DNA of 38,908 nt, from assembly GCF_017996735.1 (NCBI RefSeq), contig NZ_JAGOGJ010000059.1, forward strand, positions 1,526 to 40,433, written 5' to 3'. Both the position numbers and the translations under genes were made by a program. Shown one piece after another: positions 9,001 through 15,541 of this stretch. Source of the stretch: Niveispirillum sp. Its GTDB lineage: Bacteria > Pseudomonadota > Alphaproteobacteria > Azospirillales > Azospirillaceae. Each line of letters starts with the position of its first letter. The first letter of the stretch is position 1. Below the pieces are notes generated by a model, which made no database searches, had not been told where the DNA came from, and saw nothing but the letters and a program-made list of their open reading frames with translations.

Positions 9001-11339
9001 CCCCGGATGCCACCGCCGTGCTGGCGGGCCGCAGCAGTCTGGTCAGCGGCATCGCCGTCCAGGCCGCCCGCAGCGGCACGGTCATGGTGACCCTGACCGC
9101 GACGGGCGGGGCCATCACGCTGGTGGGTCCTGCCAGCCAGAGCCGGGGCAGCGGCAGCGTGACCCTGACCGGCACGCTGGCGGATGTGAACGCCACCCTG
9201 GCCGGGCTCTATTTCACGCCCGATGGCAGCGGCGCCGCCGGCTCGCTGCGCATCGTGGCGGGCGACGGTTCGGTCCCGCTCAGCGACGACCGCACCATCG
9301 CGGTGCGCGTGGCGGTGGCACCGGAAAATATCCTGCCGGTGAAGCCGACCGTGGTGGCCGGCGTGCCGCAGGAAATCATCGGCATCAGTGTCGCCGATAC
9401 CGACAGTCCTGCCCTGACCGTCACCCTGACGCCGACTGACGGCATCGTCACGGTCACCCGCTTCGGTGATGTGACAGTTACGGAAGGGGCGAACGGCGCC
9501 CTGATCCTGGCGGGCTCGACGGCCGCAGTGCGGCAGTCGCTGGCCAGCGTGGAATTCACCGGCCTGCTGGGCCGTCCGACGGCCACACTGCGCATCGAAA
9601 CGGATGACCGCGACGACATCACGCCGAATGACAGCGATCTGATCACGATCGAGGTGCTGCAACCGCCGCAGACCACCGCACCGGATGGCGTCACCGTTCC
9701 GCGCGGGGCGGCGACCGCCATCACCGGTATCAGTGTGGCGGATGCGGACAGTCCGGTCCTCTCCGTCACCCTGACCCCGACCGACGGCACTGTGGCGGTG
9801 ACACTGGCCGGAACCGCCAGCCTGACCCAGGTCAGCGACACCGTCATCCGCATCACGGGCAGTGCGGCGGACGTTAATGCCACACTGGCCACCCTGCTGT
9901 TCACCTCCCGCGACAATGTCGCCACGGCGCAGCTTCTGGTTCAGACTTCCGATCTCGACGCCCGCACGGCCAACAGCGAGAAGGTCGTGACCATCACCGC
10001 CGTGGAGGATGTGTTGCGCCTGCCGGCCTCGGGCGCCACGCTGTCCGTCGACCGCTATGCCACGATCATCGGCAATATCGGCCAGGACGTGGTCACCTTC
10101 ACCCGCACGGCCGGCACCACCATGGCGGTGACCCAGCTTGAAACGCTGATTGGCAGTGCGGCCCATGACGTGGTGACCAGCACGGGCACCAGCGGCTTCA
10201 CCATGAATGTGCAGATGCTGGAAAGCCTGACGGGGTCGCCGGCCACCGACCTGATCTATCTGGGTGGCGGGTCCGGCACCATGTGGCTGCAGGGCATCGA
10301 AAGCCTGGTGGGCACCGCGGGTCGCGATCACATCACCCTGGGCGATGGCGGCAACGACATCGCGGTGACGGGCCTGGAAACCCTGATCGGCGGTGCGGGC
10401 ATCGACCGCGCCACCCTGGCCGGCAGCGGCGCCACGATCAGCGTCGAAGGCATCGAAAGCCTGATCGGCGGTGCGGGCACCGACTTCGTCTTCACCGGTC
10501 CGGCTGGCGGCTCGCTGTGGGCCAAGGGCATTGACGTGCTGGTGGGTGGCAAGGGCATCGACAGCGTGCAACTGGCCGATGATGGCAACAGCCTGTTGGT
10601 CCGTGGGCTGGAAACATTGTTGGGCGGTGCAGGTACCGACATCGTGACGCTGGGCAATGGCGGCGCGACTATGCTGGTCAGCGGCATCGAAACCCTGATC
10701 GGCGGTGCCGCGAAGGACGTGATCACCCTGGGCAGCCAGGGCGGCATCGTCCGCGTCAGCGGGATCGAGACCCTGACCGGCGGCACCGGGGCGGATATCG
10801 TCACCGTGGCCGACACCAAGGCCATCCGCTTCGAAGGCGGGGCCGGGGCCGACCAGATCACGCTGGGTACCGGCAATGCCGCGGACCAGATCGTCTATCG
10901 CAATGCCGATGATGGTGCGCTGGCGGGGGCCAATACCGGCTTCGACCAGATCACCAACTTCCAGACCGCGAGGGACAGCCTGGTTCTGGCCGGTAGCCTG
11001 CGCAGCCAGTTGGACCGCAACGGCGACGGCGTGGTCCAGGGGGCGGACCGCGCCACGGGCCAGATCAACATGGCGACGGACGAGGTGGTGCGCCTGACCA
11101 CCGCGACCAGCAGCCTGAACGATGACAGTCTGACCGCCATCCGTACCGCCATCGGCGCCCTGAACAATCCGCAGGCGGGCGGCAGCGTGATGGTGCTGGC
11201 CAGCGATGACAAGGACACCGGCATCTTCGTGGTCACGAAGACCAACGGCGACCAGAACATCGCGTCCAGCGAAATCAAGCTGCTGGGTGTGGTGTCGAAC
11301 GCCAGGCTGGGGACGGGCAACATCACCTTCGGGGGATGA
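1..11339 (+). CDS. Giant RTX/cadherin/Calx-beta repeat surface protein, 5' truncated
   Basis: The frame is open from the first base, so the true start lies upstream; the first in-frame start-like codon (GTG at 12) falls inside a repeat and is not a real start. About 3775 residues are visible. Order by nucleotide position: 26-residue RTX-like repeats (to about 2870); canonical GGAGND-type nonapeptides (2877-2990); an Ig/SwmB-like domain; five cadherin-like repeats (3560-5040); more Ig/SwmB-like domains; a He_PIG-like domain (6020-6320); a VCBS/cadherin-like domain; a CSPG-like domain; Calx-beta 1 (6985-7370); an EF-hand-like loop DTNGNGLLDAGE near 7780; an Ala-rich helical stretch (8000-8620); Calx-beta 2 (8640-8980); three ~110-residue repeats (8990-10000); a second block of 26-residue repeats (10015-10870). 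The C-terminus (FDQITNF, then an EF-hand-like DRNGDG loop) resembles type I secretion substrates. Inferred role: calcium-stabilised, secreted adhesin or surface-layer/biofilm protein. No transporter genes are in view. Cysteine appears absent, as expected for an exported RTX protein. Confidence 0.9.
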   Translation, partial: GTDVVTLADGGNTLSVTVLETLTGGNGTDVVQFGNLGNTTSVSALETMLGGSGTDIITLTDLGNSVTISGLETLTASAGVDVITFGSLGNTTAVRFAESLIGDTGTDVAILDSAGNTLSISGIDQVIGTGTGEDLITLASASTLAVSHLETLIGTSGTDVVSSTGTIGSTMLVSAFETLTGGNGTDVVALSSGATVTISGLETLIGSSGNDHIGVQAGGITLSVSQVETITGNSGNDIITSQDTAGGTMSVSLVETLIGNGANDVALLASGGNTISLTGFEAVTGGSGTDIAYVAGSTLTATLVETLIGNNASAAVVLSTNGNTVTASALEALVGGAGTDAVTLFGDNQTTLVDFESVTGGTGVDKVTLGSGGNTLLFQALETLAGGVGTDVVTAAASGTFAIALLETLTGGSNVDVVTDTGTAGITLAIQGIETLLGGTGTDVVTLTSTSGNSILVSQVETLTGNTGMDSVTLGSSGNQIMVSQIETIIGGIGTDVVTLEASLVTVGNVPTLLSNVSVTGVETLIGSKGADTATLGGGNDTVTVSLMETIDAGDGIDHIIMGAGGTLTVTHLETLTGSSLHDAITLGGSSGNTITVAALEELTGSAGTDIVTLTSAATDGNTLAVSLIETLTGGDGYDVAVLKGVNVDRQMPDGSATVTVTMLEALVTVSNIEEVIGADDTVDIVQLGATGGSTLSAVGLETLIGNSGNDVVTFTDNAATILVSGVETVYTPTETLSLGGALTTVTIFVPSAVLHLPSTGSTVSVDAYQTIVGNVGKDVVTLTNTAGSRVAVDLLETLTGSSAVENVTVINTTGSSMLVSLLETLTGNRGEDLIQLGSGGNTMAVSRLETLIGGSGTDVMRANGTLGFTMMVSQVETLIGSVGTNVVTGMGSGGSSMLVSQLETVVGGAGLDMVTLSTGGSMTVWLLETVIGSTAADVIRVATANNGLFTTAGIIDAVLDGGAGNDTLTGGAGNDTLIGGAGSDRLTGGGGIDLFDVNDGDTVTDLSENEQLRITGSVYNESQITIVDSGANAVLTVNGSITVTLLGRAGLTLDNLYTRESAGSTLITIDTVNPTAASSRPTTAYAATVSSMSFEVKFSEVVTGVDLSDFVITDASGYNRPISYNMISVSGGGDTYTVTLDQIDGEGQLRLDVLSGGIKDLAGNLLTTPFNGTSVHFVDTKAPSDIAGQFSSVLEGAATGTAVGSVTASDVSTVTYSLSDDAGGRFTIDRVTGLVSVADGKLIDYETATSHAITVEASDGRLTSSQTLTINVANVPPTVPVDADPTSNSVVEGAAAGTLVGVTMAATDPGGAKLVYSLTDDAGGRFQIDATTGVVSVKDGSKLDFETAASHTITAMVSDGKDSVSSQTVTIAVTNAPPTAPVDSDNAANQVAEGAAAGTVVGLTALAVDPGQSPVTYSLTNDAGGRFAIDATSGVVTVKDGTKLDYEVAASHAITVQASDGKGGVSSQTFTIAVTNVAPTTPVDNNNAANSVAEGAAAGTATGLTVRATDPGATALTYSLTDDAGGRFAIDATSGVVTVKDGTKLDHETAASHAITVQASDGKGGVSSQTFTIAVTNVVPTAPVDTDASANQVKVGAAAGTAVGITAAATDPGNSPVTYSLLEDAGGLVAIDTTTGLVTVKEGVTWTADISGDRTVTVQASDGSGGLSQQSFTLSILTQTKAPSAPVLAAGSDLGVSASDGITRTGSLLLTGTAEVGATVNLLIGGTASGLTAVAGADGTYSFTVDANAAGTLVFSATATGKSGLVSDPSAGTAIIVDGTAPTVTGVELLGNPASDANSVTWRVTFSEPVGGATAAAFGLTSTGTATGTIGGISLVDAHTIEVTASGLTGGGTVALTVHGSGITDIAGNNLASALSGAPFIVGQTRITATGLSQDLSYVEDSGAISLAGASLIEAPTNAVLTATLTLADPALGRIEGGGTYDPATGVWTATGTIAQINAALSAAGFVPTLNNDRSTSVLLLVTDNIAGNAPVSGTINLAVTPVNDAPVIGTAIGDQALSEGSPFTLALPANAFVEVDTGDAITLSATLAGGGALPSWLDFDATTGRFSGTPGFQDAGTLSVTVTATDKAGATASQTFALSIADVNQAPVAGDDTGRVNETGVLVGSGLLDNDTDIDQGDTRTIIGVNGTGAVGSTLTLASGAKLQVNADGSYVYDPNGAFKYLPSGTTGQDSFTYTMADKGGLTSTATVTIIIDGENNDPLIQAPKQVTIAKNSGAIGLSIDMPVDPDGNALSVTIGELPSHGVLQYADGRPVALGSVLSAAELAGLTFRVDPGFSGSAGRVTYSVSDGQKDLTSAVDIAIAEEQLISIAVKAGTSSVQVEPTADELVAYTFTISRTAGQTAATDGTVSVNWRINAGGGIDRFDFAGDVLPSGTVTLAQGQSSQDITILVRADSLIEGDETFTVALDGLTATGLVLTPRINDPSTASGTILDGVRDRLPPQVTDVGAPAGGVRFPGDSIDITLTFSEAVTVTGTPSLGLLIGDAARQAVYVGGSGGNVLTFRYVVGNGDVDGDGISVAGLITGADGIRDAAGNTAVPNFSLSGADFADIVVNYVRGKTVDGYISGAQVFADTNGNGLLDAGEVSAITDAAGNYAIAGGSGVYIMVGGTDISTGQRFEGVYEAPARATVINPLTSAIVGLAGRQATVEANLAAAAQLKAALGIDAGLDLLNVDPLQAATAPGATATQVARAVEAQAEAVKIANLIVDGTAVMNGAATATLAPGQAGQAVLDALADAIRALPAGATLDLADSATLAGILRGAAARLPGVDAAKVNSLSAAAGTIIAAGNAKIEAASATTDPLAALTAMARVQVVMQTDAVTALRDGVAAGSLEAALASLTGASLDAAIAGTNVGTIIPTRLSITALDSVKAEGDSGITAFTFQVTRTGADLRAASVDYHVSGNSGLDAADFGGILPSGTVSFAAGETTKTITINVSGDGLVEADERFTVSLSNATGGMDIQGGQASGIILNDDPASPRVTAPDATAVLAGRSSLVSGIAVQAARSGTVMVTLTATGGAITLVGPASQSRGSGSVTLTGTLADVNATLAGLYFTPDGSGAAGSLRIVAGDGSVPLSDDRTIAVRVAVAPENILPVKPTVVAGVPQEIIGISVADTDSPALTVTLTPTDGIVTVTRFGDVTVTEGANGALILAGSTAAVRQSLASVEFTGLLGRPTATLRIETDDRDDITPNDSDLITIEVLQPPQTTAPDGVTVPRGAATAITGISVADADSPVLSVTLTPTDGTVAVTLAGTASLTQVSDTVIRITGSAADVNATLATLLFTSRDNVATAQLLVQTSDLDARTANSEKVVTITAVEDVLRLPASGATLSVDRYATIIGNIGQDVVTFTRTAGTTMAVTQLETLIGSAAHDVVTSTGTSGFTMNVQMLESLTGSPATDLIYLGGGSGTMWLQGIESLVGTAGRDHITLGDGGNDIAVTGLETLIGGAGIDRATLAGSGATISVEGIESLIGGAGTDFVFTGPAGGSLWAKGIDVLVGGKGIDSVQLADDGNSLLVRGLETLLGGAGTDIVTLGNGGATMLVSGIETLIGGAAKDVITLGSQGGIVRVSGIETLTGGTGADIVTVADTKAIRFEGGAGADQITLGTGNAADQIVYRNADDGALAGANTGFDQITNFQTARDSLVLAGSLRSQLDRNGDGVVQGADRATGQINMATDEVVRLTTATSSLNDDSLTAIRTAIGALNNPQAGGSVMVLASDDKDTGIFVVTKTNGDQNIASSEIKLLGVVSNARLGTGNITFGG
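12..2870 (+). repeat. Block A: about 34 tandem 26-residue (78-bp) RTX-like repeats
   Basis: Read in frame, the motif LETLxGGxGTDVVTL recurs every 26-27 residues, followed by a GGNTxxVSx strand. I counted about 34 units, some degenerate (for example near 2030 and 2190). Each unit holds one RTX-like nonapeptide (GGxGTDVVT) and 17 extra residues, unlike the classic 9-residue tandem. The units are diverged in DNA sequence, so the array is old rather than a recent expansion. Confidence 0.85.
2877..2990 (+). repeat. Canonical RTX nonapeptide repeats (GGxGxDxUx)
   Basis: Four consecutive glycine/aspartate nonapeptides (DGGAGNDTL, TGGAGNDTL, IGGAGSDRL, TGGGGIDLF) close block A. They match the consensus of the calcium-binding parallel beta-roll of RTX proteins. 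This short canonical stretch supports the reading of the flanking 26-residue units as RTX relatives. Confidence 0.85.
3560..5040 (+). repeat. Five tandem cadherin-like repeats of about 101 residues
   Basis: Units begin with an S/N-x-V-x-EGAAxGT motif at roughly 3571, 3868, 4168, 4471 and 4774 and share YSLxxDAGGRFxID...VTVKDGxKLDxExAxSHxITVxASDG. The period is about 300-303 bp. Two neighbouring segments, 4257-4445 and 4560-4748, differ at only about 11 of 189 bases and include a 45-bp identical run. That points to recent duplication or gene conversion inside an otherwise diverged array. Confidence 0.85.
10015..10870 (+). repeat. Block B: about 10 further 26-residue RTX-like repeats near the C-terminus
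   Basis: The same unit as block A returns after about 7 kb of other domains: LETLIGGAGIDRATL, IESLIGGAGTDFVF, LETLLGGAGTDIVTL and others, spaced 26 residues apart. The block opens with RLPASGATLSVDRYATIIGN, which closely parallels HLPSTGSTVSVDAYQTIVGN inside block A (near 2268). This suggests the C-terminal block was copied from block A. Confidence 0.85.
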
Positions 11340-11358
11340 TCCATCTTGCTGACAAAGG

Positions 11359-11396
11359 GGGCCGACCGGTGCCAAGGTACCGATCGGCCCTTTTTT
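11359..11396 (+). terminator. Rho-independent terminator of the giant surface-protein gene
   Basis: Arms GGGCCGACCGGT (11359-11370) and ACCGATCGGCCC (11379-11390) pair over 12 bp with one mismatch and are followed directly by TTTTTT (11391-11396). It lies 20 bp after the stop codon. It separates the adhesin transcript from the downstream glycosyltransferase cluster, which therefore probably has its own promoter or depends on read-through. Confidence 0.9.
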
Positions 11397-11532
11397 ATCT
11401 GATGCCCCATCGGTCAATAATCTTGACCGATGGCATCCGCGCCGATGGGTGCGGCGGCGGCACATGCCGCCGAAGCCTTTGATCCCGATCAGTCGGGGAT
11501 AAAGGCCGCTGGTATGTGGTTGCAGTTGGGGA

Positions 11533-12711
11533 TTGGGATTGGCGCAGAATCTGGCATTGACCTGGCAATTGACGGAGATTCACGGTTGGGGCCTGGTGGG
11601 TGTCCATACCGCCCTGTGTCTGGTGGACCGCCATCAGCCGCCGCTGCTGCTGGAAAAGCCGGCCTTCATCACCATGCGCCCGTCCACCCGTGAAAGGCTG
11701 GAAGGCCTGATGGAGGGCTATACCCAGATCAGCGCACTGTCGGCCAAACATGGCGGCAAAAAGCTGAAGCTGCATGACTGTACGGCGCTGCATGCCCTGG
11801 GTAACGGCTTCACCCCCGGCCCGCCATCGGAGCTGTATCGTGGCGGGGACGGCAATATCGGCGTGATCGCGTTCGAGGATACGCGGCTGGACACCGCCAC
11901 CCTGAACCGGGCGCGCATCTACGACCGTATCATCGTCCATTCCAGCTTTAACCGCGACCTGCTGCTGGACCGTGGCCTGCCCGATGTCCGCGTGGCGCTG
12001 CAGGGCGTGGACCCATCGGAAATGCCCCTGCTGCCGGCCACCGGCCTGTTCGGCGACCGGTTCGTCGTCTTCTCCGGCGGCAAGATCGAATATCGCAAGG
12101 CCCAGGATGTGGTGCTGGCCGCCTTCCGCCTGTTCCAGGCCCGCCATCCCGACGCGCTGCTGGTCACCGCGTGGCACAATGCCTGGCCCCACACCTCCGC
12201 CGACATCGCGGAATCCCCGCTGACGCCCAAGGCCCCGCGCATCGACCCCACCACGCACAAGCTGCGTATCGCGGAATGGGCCGCCGATCATGGGGTGCCG
12301 CCGGAAAGCTTCGTCGATCTGGGTTTCCTGACCCGGGCGCAGATCGCGCCGATCCTGGCCGAATGCCATGCCGCCCTGTTCCCCAATCGCTGCGAAGGGG
12401 CGACCAATCTGGTGGCGATGGAGGCCATGGCCTGCGGCGTGCCCGTGATCCTGTCGGCCAATACCGGCCACCGCGACCTGATCCGCGACGGCAATTGCCT
12501 GCCCCTGACCCAACAGACACAGGTGCCCGACCGACATGGCAACCGCCAGGGCTGGTGCGACAGTTCGGTGGAAGAAGCGGTGGCGCATCTGGAGACCCTG
12601 TACGCCGACCGCAAGGCCGCCCGCGCCATGGCCGACCGTGGCAAGATCTTCATCCGCACAGAACGCACATGGCGCGATTTCGCCGAAAGCTTTATCGATG
12701 CGGCAGCATGA
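11533..12711 (+). CDS. GT4-family glycosyltransferase
   Basis: A protein of about 392 residues with a GT-B fold: an N-terminal glycine-rich loop (HGWGLVGVHTAL) and a C-terminal nucleotide-sugar site (FPNRCEGATNLVAMEAMACG, with the E-x7-E signature of GT4 retaining transferases). The donor and acceptor sugars cannot be read from sequence. No ATG fits the start. TTG at 11533 is the longest option; TTG at 11539 has GGGGA six bases upstream and may be better. The next in-frame ATG (about 11671) would remove the conserved glycine loop. It stands 19 bp upstream of the hldD-like gene, so it opens a four-gene sugar operon. It may build or transfer a glycan for LPS or for the adjacent giant protein; the second is inference from position. 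Confidence 0.85.
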   Translation: MGLAQNLALTWQLTEIHGWGLVGVHTALCLVDRHQPPLLLEKPAFITMRPSTRERLEGLMEGYTQISALSAKHGGKKLKLHDCTALHALGNGFTPGPPSELYRGGDGNIGVIAFEDTRLDTATLNRARIYDRIIVHSSFNRDLLLDRGLPDVRVALQGVDPSEMPLLPATGLFGDRFVVFSGGKIEYRKAQDVVLAAFRLFQARHPDALLVTAWHNAWPHTSADIAESPLTPKAPRIDPTTHKLRIAEWAADHGVPPESFVDLGFLTRAQIAPILAECHAALFPNRCEGATNLVAMEAMACGVPVILSANTGHRDLIRDGNCLPLTQQTQVPDRHGNRQGWCDSSVEEAVAHLETLYADRKAARAMADRGKIFIRTERTWRDFAESFIDAAA

Positions 12712-12729
12712 ACAGGTGGGGGTGATGCC

Positions 12730-13722
12730 ATGACCGCGTTGACCATCATCACGGGCGGGGCCGGCTTCATCGGCTCCAACCTCGCCGCCGCCCTGGCTGA
12801 GCGCGGGGAAGAGGTCGTGATCTGCGACCGGCTGGGCCGTGGCGACAAATGGCGCAACCTGGCCAAGCACCTGATCACCGGCTTCGTGGCGCCGCAGGAA
12901 CTGCCCGGCTGGCTGTCGGCGCGGGCCGGGTCGGTGAAAACGGTTATCCATATGGGGGCCATCTCGGCCACCACGGAAACCGATGCCGACCTGATCACCG
13001 ACACCAATATCAAATTCTCCACCCTGCTCTGGGACTGGTGTACCGCGCATCAGGTGCCGCTGGTCTATGCCTCTTCGGCCGCCACCTATGGCGACGGGGC
13101 GCAGGGTTTTTCCGACGACAATGATCCGGCGGCCCTGGCCGCCTTGCGCCCGCTGAACGCCTATGGCTGGTCGAAACTGGCCTTCGACCGGTTCGTGGTC
13201 GATCAGGTGCGCCGGGGCCGCCGCCGGCCGCCGCAATGGGCCGGCCTGAAATTCTTTAACGCCTATGGTCCCAACGAATATCACAAGGGCGAGATGATGA
13301 GCGTGGTGGCCAAGAACCACACCATCGCGGCATCCGGCGGGCGCGTTCACCTGTTCAAATCGCACCGGCCCGACTATGCCGATGGCGGACAGTTGCGCGA
13401 CTTCGTCTATGTCCGCGACTGCGTGGACGTTGTCCTGTGGCTGCTTGACCATCCGGCGGTCAACGGCATCTTCAATGTCGGGTCGGGGCAGGCCCGGTCC
13501 TTCGCCGACCTGATGGCCGCCCTTTACCGTGCCGTAGGCCGCGCGCCCGCGATCGATTATATCGACATGCCGGAGCCTCTGCGCGCCAGGTACCAGTATT
13601 TCACCCAAGCAGACCTGGGACGCCTGCGCGATGCCGGTTACACCGCACCCATGACAGGGCTGGAGGAAGGGGTGAGCGACTATGTCCACCGTTTCCTGTC
13701 GCAGCCCGACCCGTACAGGTAA
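12730..13722 (+). CDS. hldD: ADP-L-glycero-D-manno-heptose 6-epimerase (HldD/RfaD type)
   Basis: Converts ADP-D-glycero- to ADP-L-glycero-beta-D-manno-heptose, the activated heptose of the LPS inner core. This 330-residue extended short-chain dehydrogenase has the NADP-binding motif GGAGFIG (9-15), Ser115/Ser116 in YASSAATYG, the catalytic pair Tyr145-x3-Lys149 (NAYGWSK), the HldD-typical second base Lys186 (GPNEYHKGEM), and the C-terminal signature RARYQYFTQADL. These align with the E. coli HldD sequence as I know it. ATG 12730 is 18 bp after the GT4 gene, and the next gene begins 4 bp after this stop. No hldE, gmhA or gmhB is nearby. Its place among transferases, away from other heptose genes, suggests a specialised heptose use. 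Confidence 0.88.
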   Translation: MTALTIITGGAGFIGSNLAAALAERGEEVVICDRLGRGDKWRNLAKHLITGFVAPQELPGWLSARAGSVKTVIHMGAISATTETDADLITDTNIKFSTLLWDWCTAHQVPLVYASSAATYGDGAQGFSDDNDPAALAALRPLNAYGWSKLAFDRFVVDQVRRGRRRPPQWAGLKFFNAYGPNEYHKGEMMSVVAKNHTIAASGGRVHLFKSHRPDYADGGQLRDFVYVRDCVDVVLWLLDHPAVNGIFNVGSGQARSFADLMAALYRAVGRAPAIDYIDMPEPLRARYQYFTQADLGRLRDAGYTAPMTGLEEGVSDYVHRFLSQPDPYR

Positions 13723-13726
13723 GAAC

Positions 13727-15541
13727 ATGGACGCCTACGCCCAGGCCGTCGCCCATCACCGCGCCGGACGCGGCCCGCAATCCATTGCCGCCGCACGGCA
13801 GGCGGTGGTGGAGGCACCCGACGATCCGCTGGCCCACAATCTGCTGGGCGTTTGCCTGACCTCGACCCCACCGACGGCGGAGGGTATCCAGGTTCTGCGC
13901 GCAGCCGTGGCCCGCTGGCCCAACCATGAACATCTGGTCACCAACCTTGCCCTGGCGCTGCAAAGCGCTGGGGAACAGGGGGAGGCCTGGCGCTATCTGC
14001 GGCATCTGCTGGTATTGAACCCGGCCAGCGCCCTGGCCTGCGACCGGCTGGGCTTTCTGTGCAATACCTGGCGCGGCGACCGGGAACAGGCCGCGCGGCT
14101 GTCCGACCGGGCCGCGCGCCTGTCGCCGCAGGATGAGGGCATCCGCATCAACCAGTCCCTGGCCTGGGCACCCCATGATCTGGACCGGACCATCCTGGCG
14201 CTGGATGCGGCCACCATTGTGAACCCGCAGAACACCTACCCCTATGTGCAACGGGCGGGCGCCCTGCTGCGCCGGGGCCGCTGGCAGGCGGCCCTGCACC
14301 CGCTGCGCCGCGCGCTGAAACTGGACCCGACCAACGACGACGCCATCAAGCATGCGCTGCGCTGCCAGCGCTACCACGCGGCCAGCCAGTCGGCCGCCGC
14401 CCAGGGGCCGGGCCCCGGTGACGGCCTGCTTCTGCGCGGCCCCTTCTCCACCGCCAGCGGCTATGCCCACATGGGCCGTCGCTATATCCAGACCCTGCGC
14501 CGGCAGCAGGTGCCGTTGCAGGTGATCGGCGTCTTCGGGCATGAGACCTGGGCCGACGAACCGCTGGAGGCACCGGTGGGGGCCAAGGCCGCCATCAACA
14601 TCATGGTGCCGCTGGCGGTGGAACCGATCCCCGGCCTGGCCACCATCCTCTATTCCATGTTCGAAGGCCCCCGTATCTCCCGCACCTGGGCGAAGCAGAG
14701 TCTGGCCGCCGACATGGTGATTGTGCCCACGGAAAGCTCCCGCGTCGCCTGGGCGTCGCAGGGCTATCCGGAGGACCGTATCCGCGTCTGCCCGCTGGGC
14801 GTGGATGCCGAACCGGCCGCGGCCGACGCCCCGCCCCTGACCCTGGTGGACGGCCATGGCCGCCGGGTCGACAGCTACCGCCACCGGTTCCTCAACGTCT
14901 CCGACGCCATTCCGCGCAAGAATCTGGACGGGGTGCTGCGCGTCTGGCTGCGCGCCACCAACCGGGACGACGATGCCGTGCTGATCCTGAAACCCGGCAA
15001 GGGCGGGACCGAGGCGGCGCGCCGTCACCTGCAAAACATCGTGCGGCAGACACAGGACCATGTGGGCCGCGCCTTCACCGACGCCGCCCCCATCGTGCTG
15101 ATCGACCAGCCGTTGAGCGAGGCGGAGATGACGGGCCTGTTCCGCACCGCCAACCATTATTTCAGCCTGTCGCATGGCGAGGGCTGGGACCTGCCGCTGT
15201 CCAAGGCAGGGGCCATGGGCATGGGTCTGATCGCGCCGGCCCATTCCTCCTACCTGGATTATCTGGATGAACGGTTCGCCCGCCTGATCCCCTGTACCAC
15301 CGGCCCGGCCCACCTGCCCTACAGCACCGAGCCATGGGAACCCTTTTTTGGCCTGGACTGGTGGAACCCGGATGAAACGGTGGCGGCCGGGATCATTTCG
15401 GACATCATCGCCGGCCGCGACAAGGGCCTGCCCGATGCCAGCGCCCATCTGCTGGGCAATTTCACTTGGGACCAGGCCGCGCGCAAGCTGCGCCGCATCC
15501 TGGCCGACGCCGGCCTGCTGCGCCAGGGGGATAGATCGTGA
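13727..15541 (+). CDS. TPR-containing glycosyltransferase (GT4-like C-terminal domain)
   Basis: About 604 residues from ATG 13727, which follows the hldD stop by 4 bp with AGGTAAG ahead of it; an ATG at 13682 would overlap hldD by 41 bp and is less likely. Residues 1 to about 225 are helical tetratricopeptide-like repeats (for example ALHPLRRALKLDPTNDDAIKHAL). From about 235 a GT-B transferase follows (RGPFSTASGYAHMGRRY ... FLNVSDAIPRKNLDGVLRVW ... LSHGEGWDLPLSKAGAMGMG). In the E-x7-E signature the second Glu is replaced by Lys (EGWDLPLSK), which is unusual. TPR domains in such enzymes usually bind protein acceptors, so a protein substrate is plausible. It overlaps the next gene by 4 bp (GTGA). 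Confidence 0.82.
   Translation: MDAYAQAVAHHRAGRGPQSIAAARQAVVEAPDDPLAHNLLGVCLTSTPPTAEGIQVLRAAVARWPNHEHLVTNLALALQSAGEQGEAWRYLRHLLVLNPASALACDRLGFLCNTWRGDREQAARLSDRAARLSPQDEGIRINQSLAWAPHDLDRTILALDAATIVNPQNTYPYVQRAGALLRRGRWQAALHPLRRALKLDPTNDDAIKHALRCQRYHAASQSAAAQGPGPGDGLLLRGPFSTASGYAHMGRRYIQTLRRQQVPLQVIGVFGHETWADEPLEAPVGAKAAINIMVPLAVEPIPGLATILYSMFEGPRISRTWAKQSLAADMVIVPTESSRVAWASQGYPEDRIRVCPLGVDAEPAAADAPPLTLVDGHGRRVDSYRHRFLNVSDAIPRKNLDGVLRVWLRATNRDDDAVLILKPGKGGTEAARRHLQNIVRQTQDHVGRAFTDAAPIVLIDQPLSEAEMTGLFRTANHYFSLSHGEGWDLPLSKAGAMGMGLIAPAHSSYLDYLDERFARLIPCTTGPAHLPYSTEPWEPFFGLDWWNPDETVAAGIISDIIAGRDKGLPDASAHLLGNFTWDQAARKLRRILADAGLLRQGDRS

Noticed and set aside
6069..11465. A 1798-codon open frame on the minus strand under the giant gene
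   Set aside because: It is the antisense shadow of a GC-rich repetitive gene; its translation is low-complexity His/Gly/Gln/Arg-rich with no recognisable domain, while the plus strand encodes clear RTX, cadherin and Calx-beta domains.
11395..13728. A 777-codon minus-strand frame opposite the GT4 and hldD genes
   Set aside because: Both opposing genes have complete conserved domains; the antisense product has no domain.
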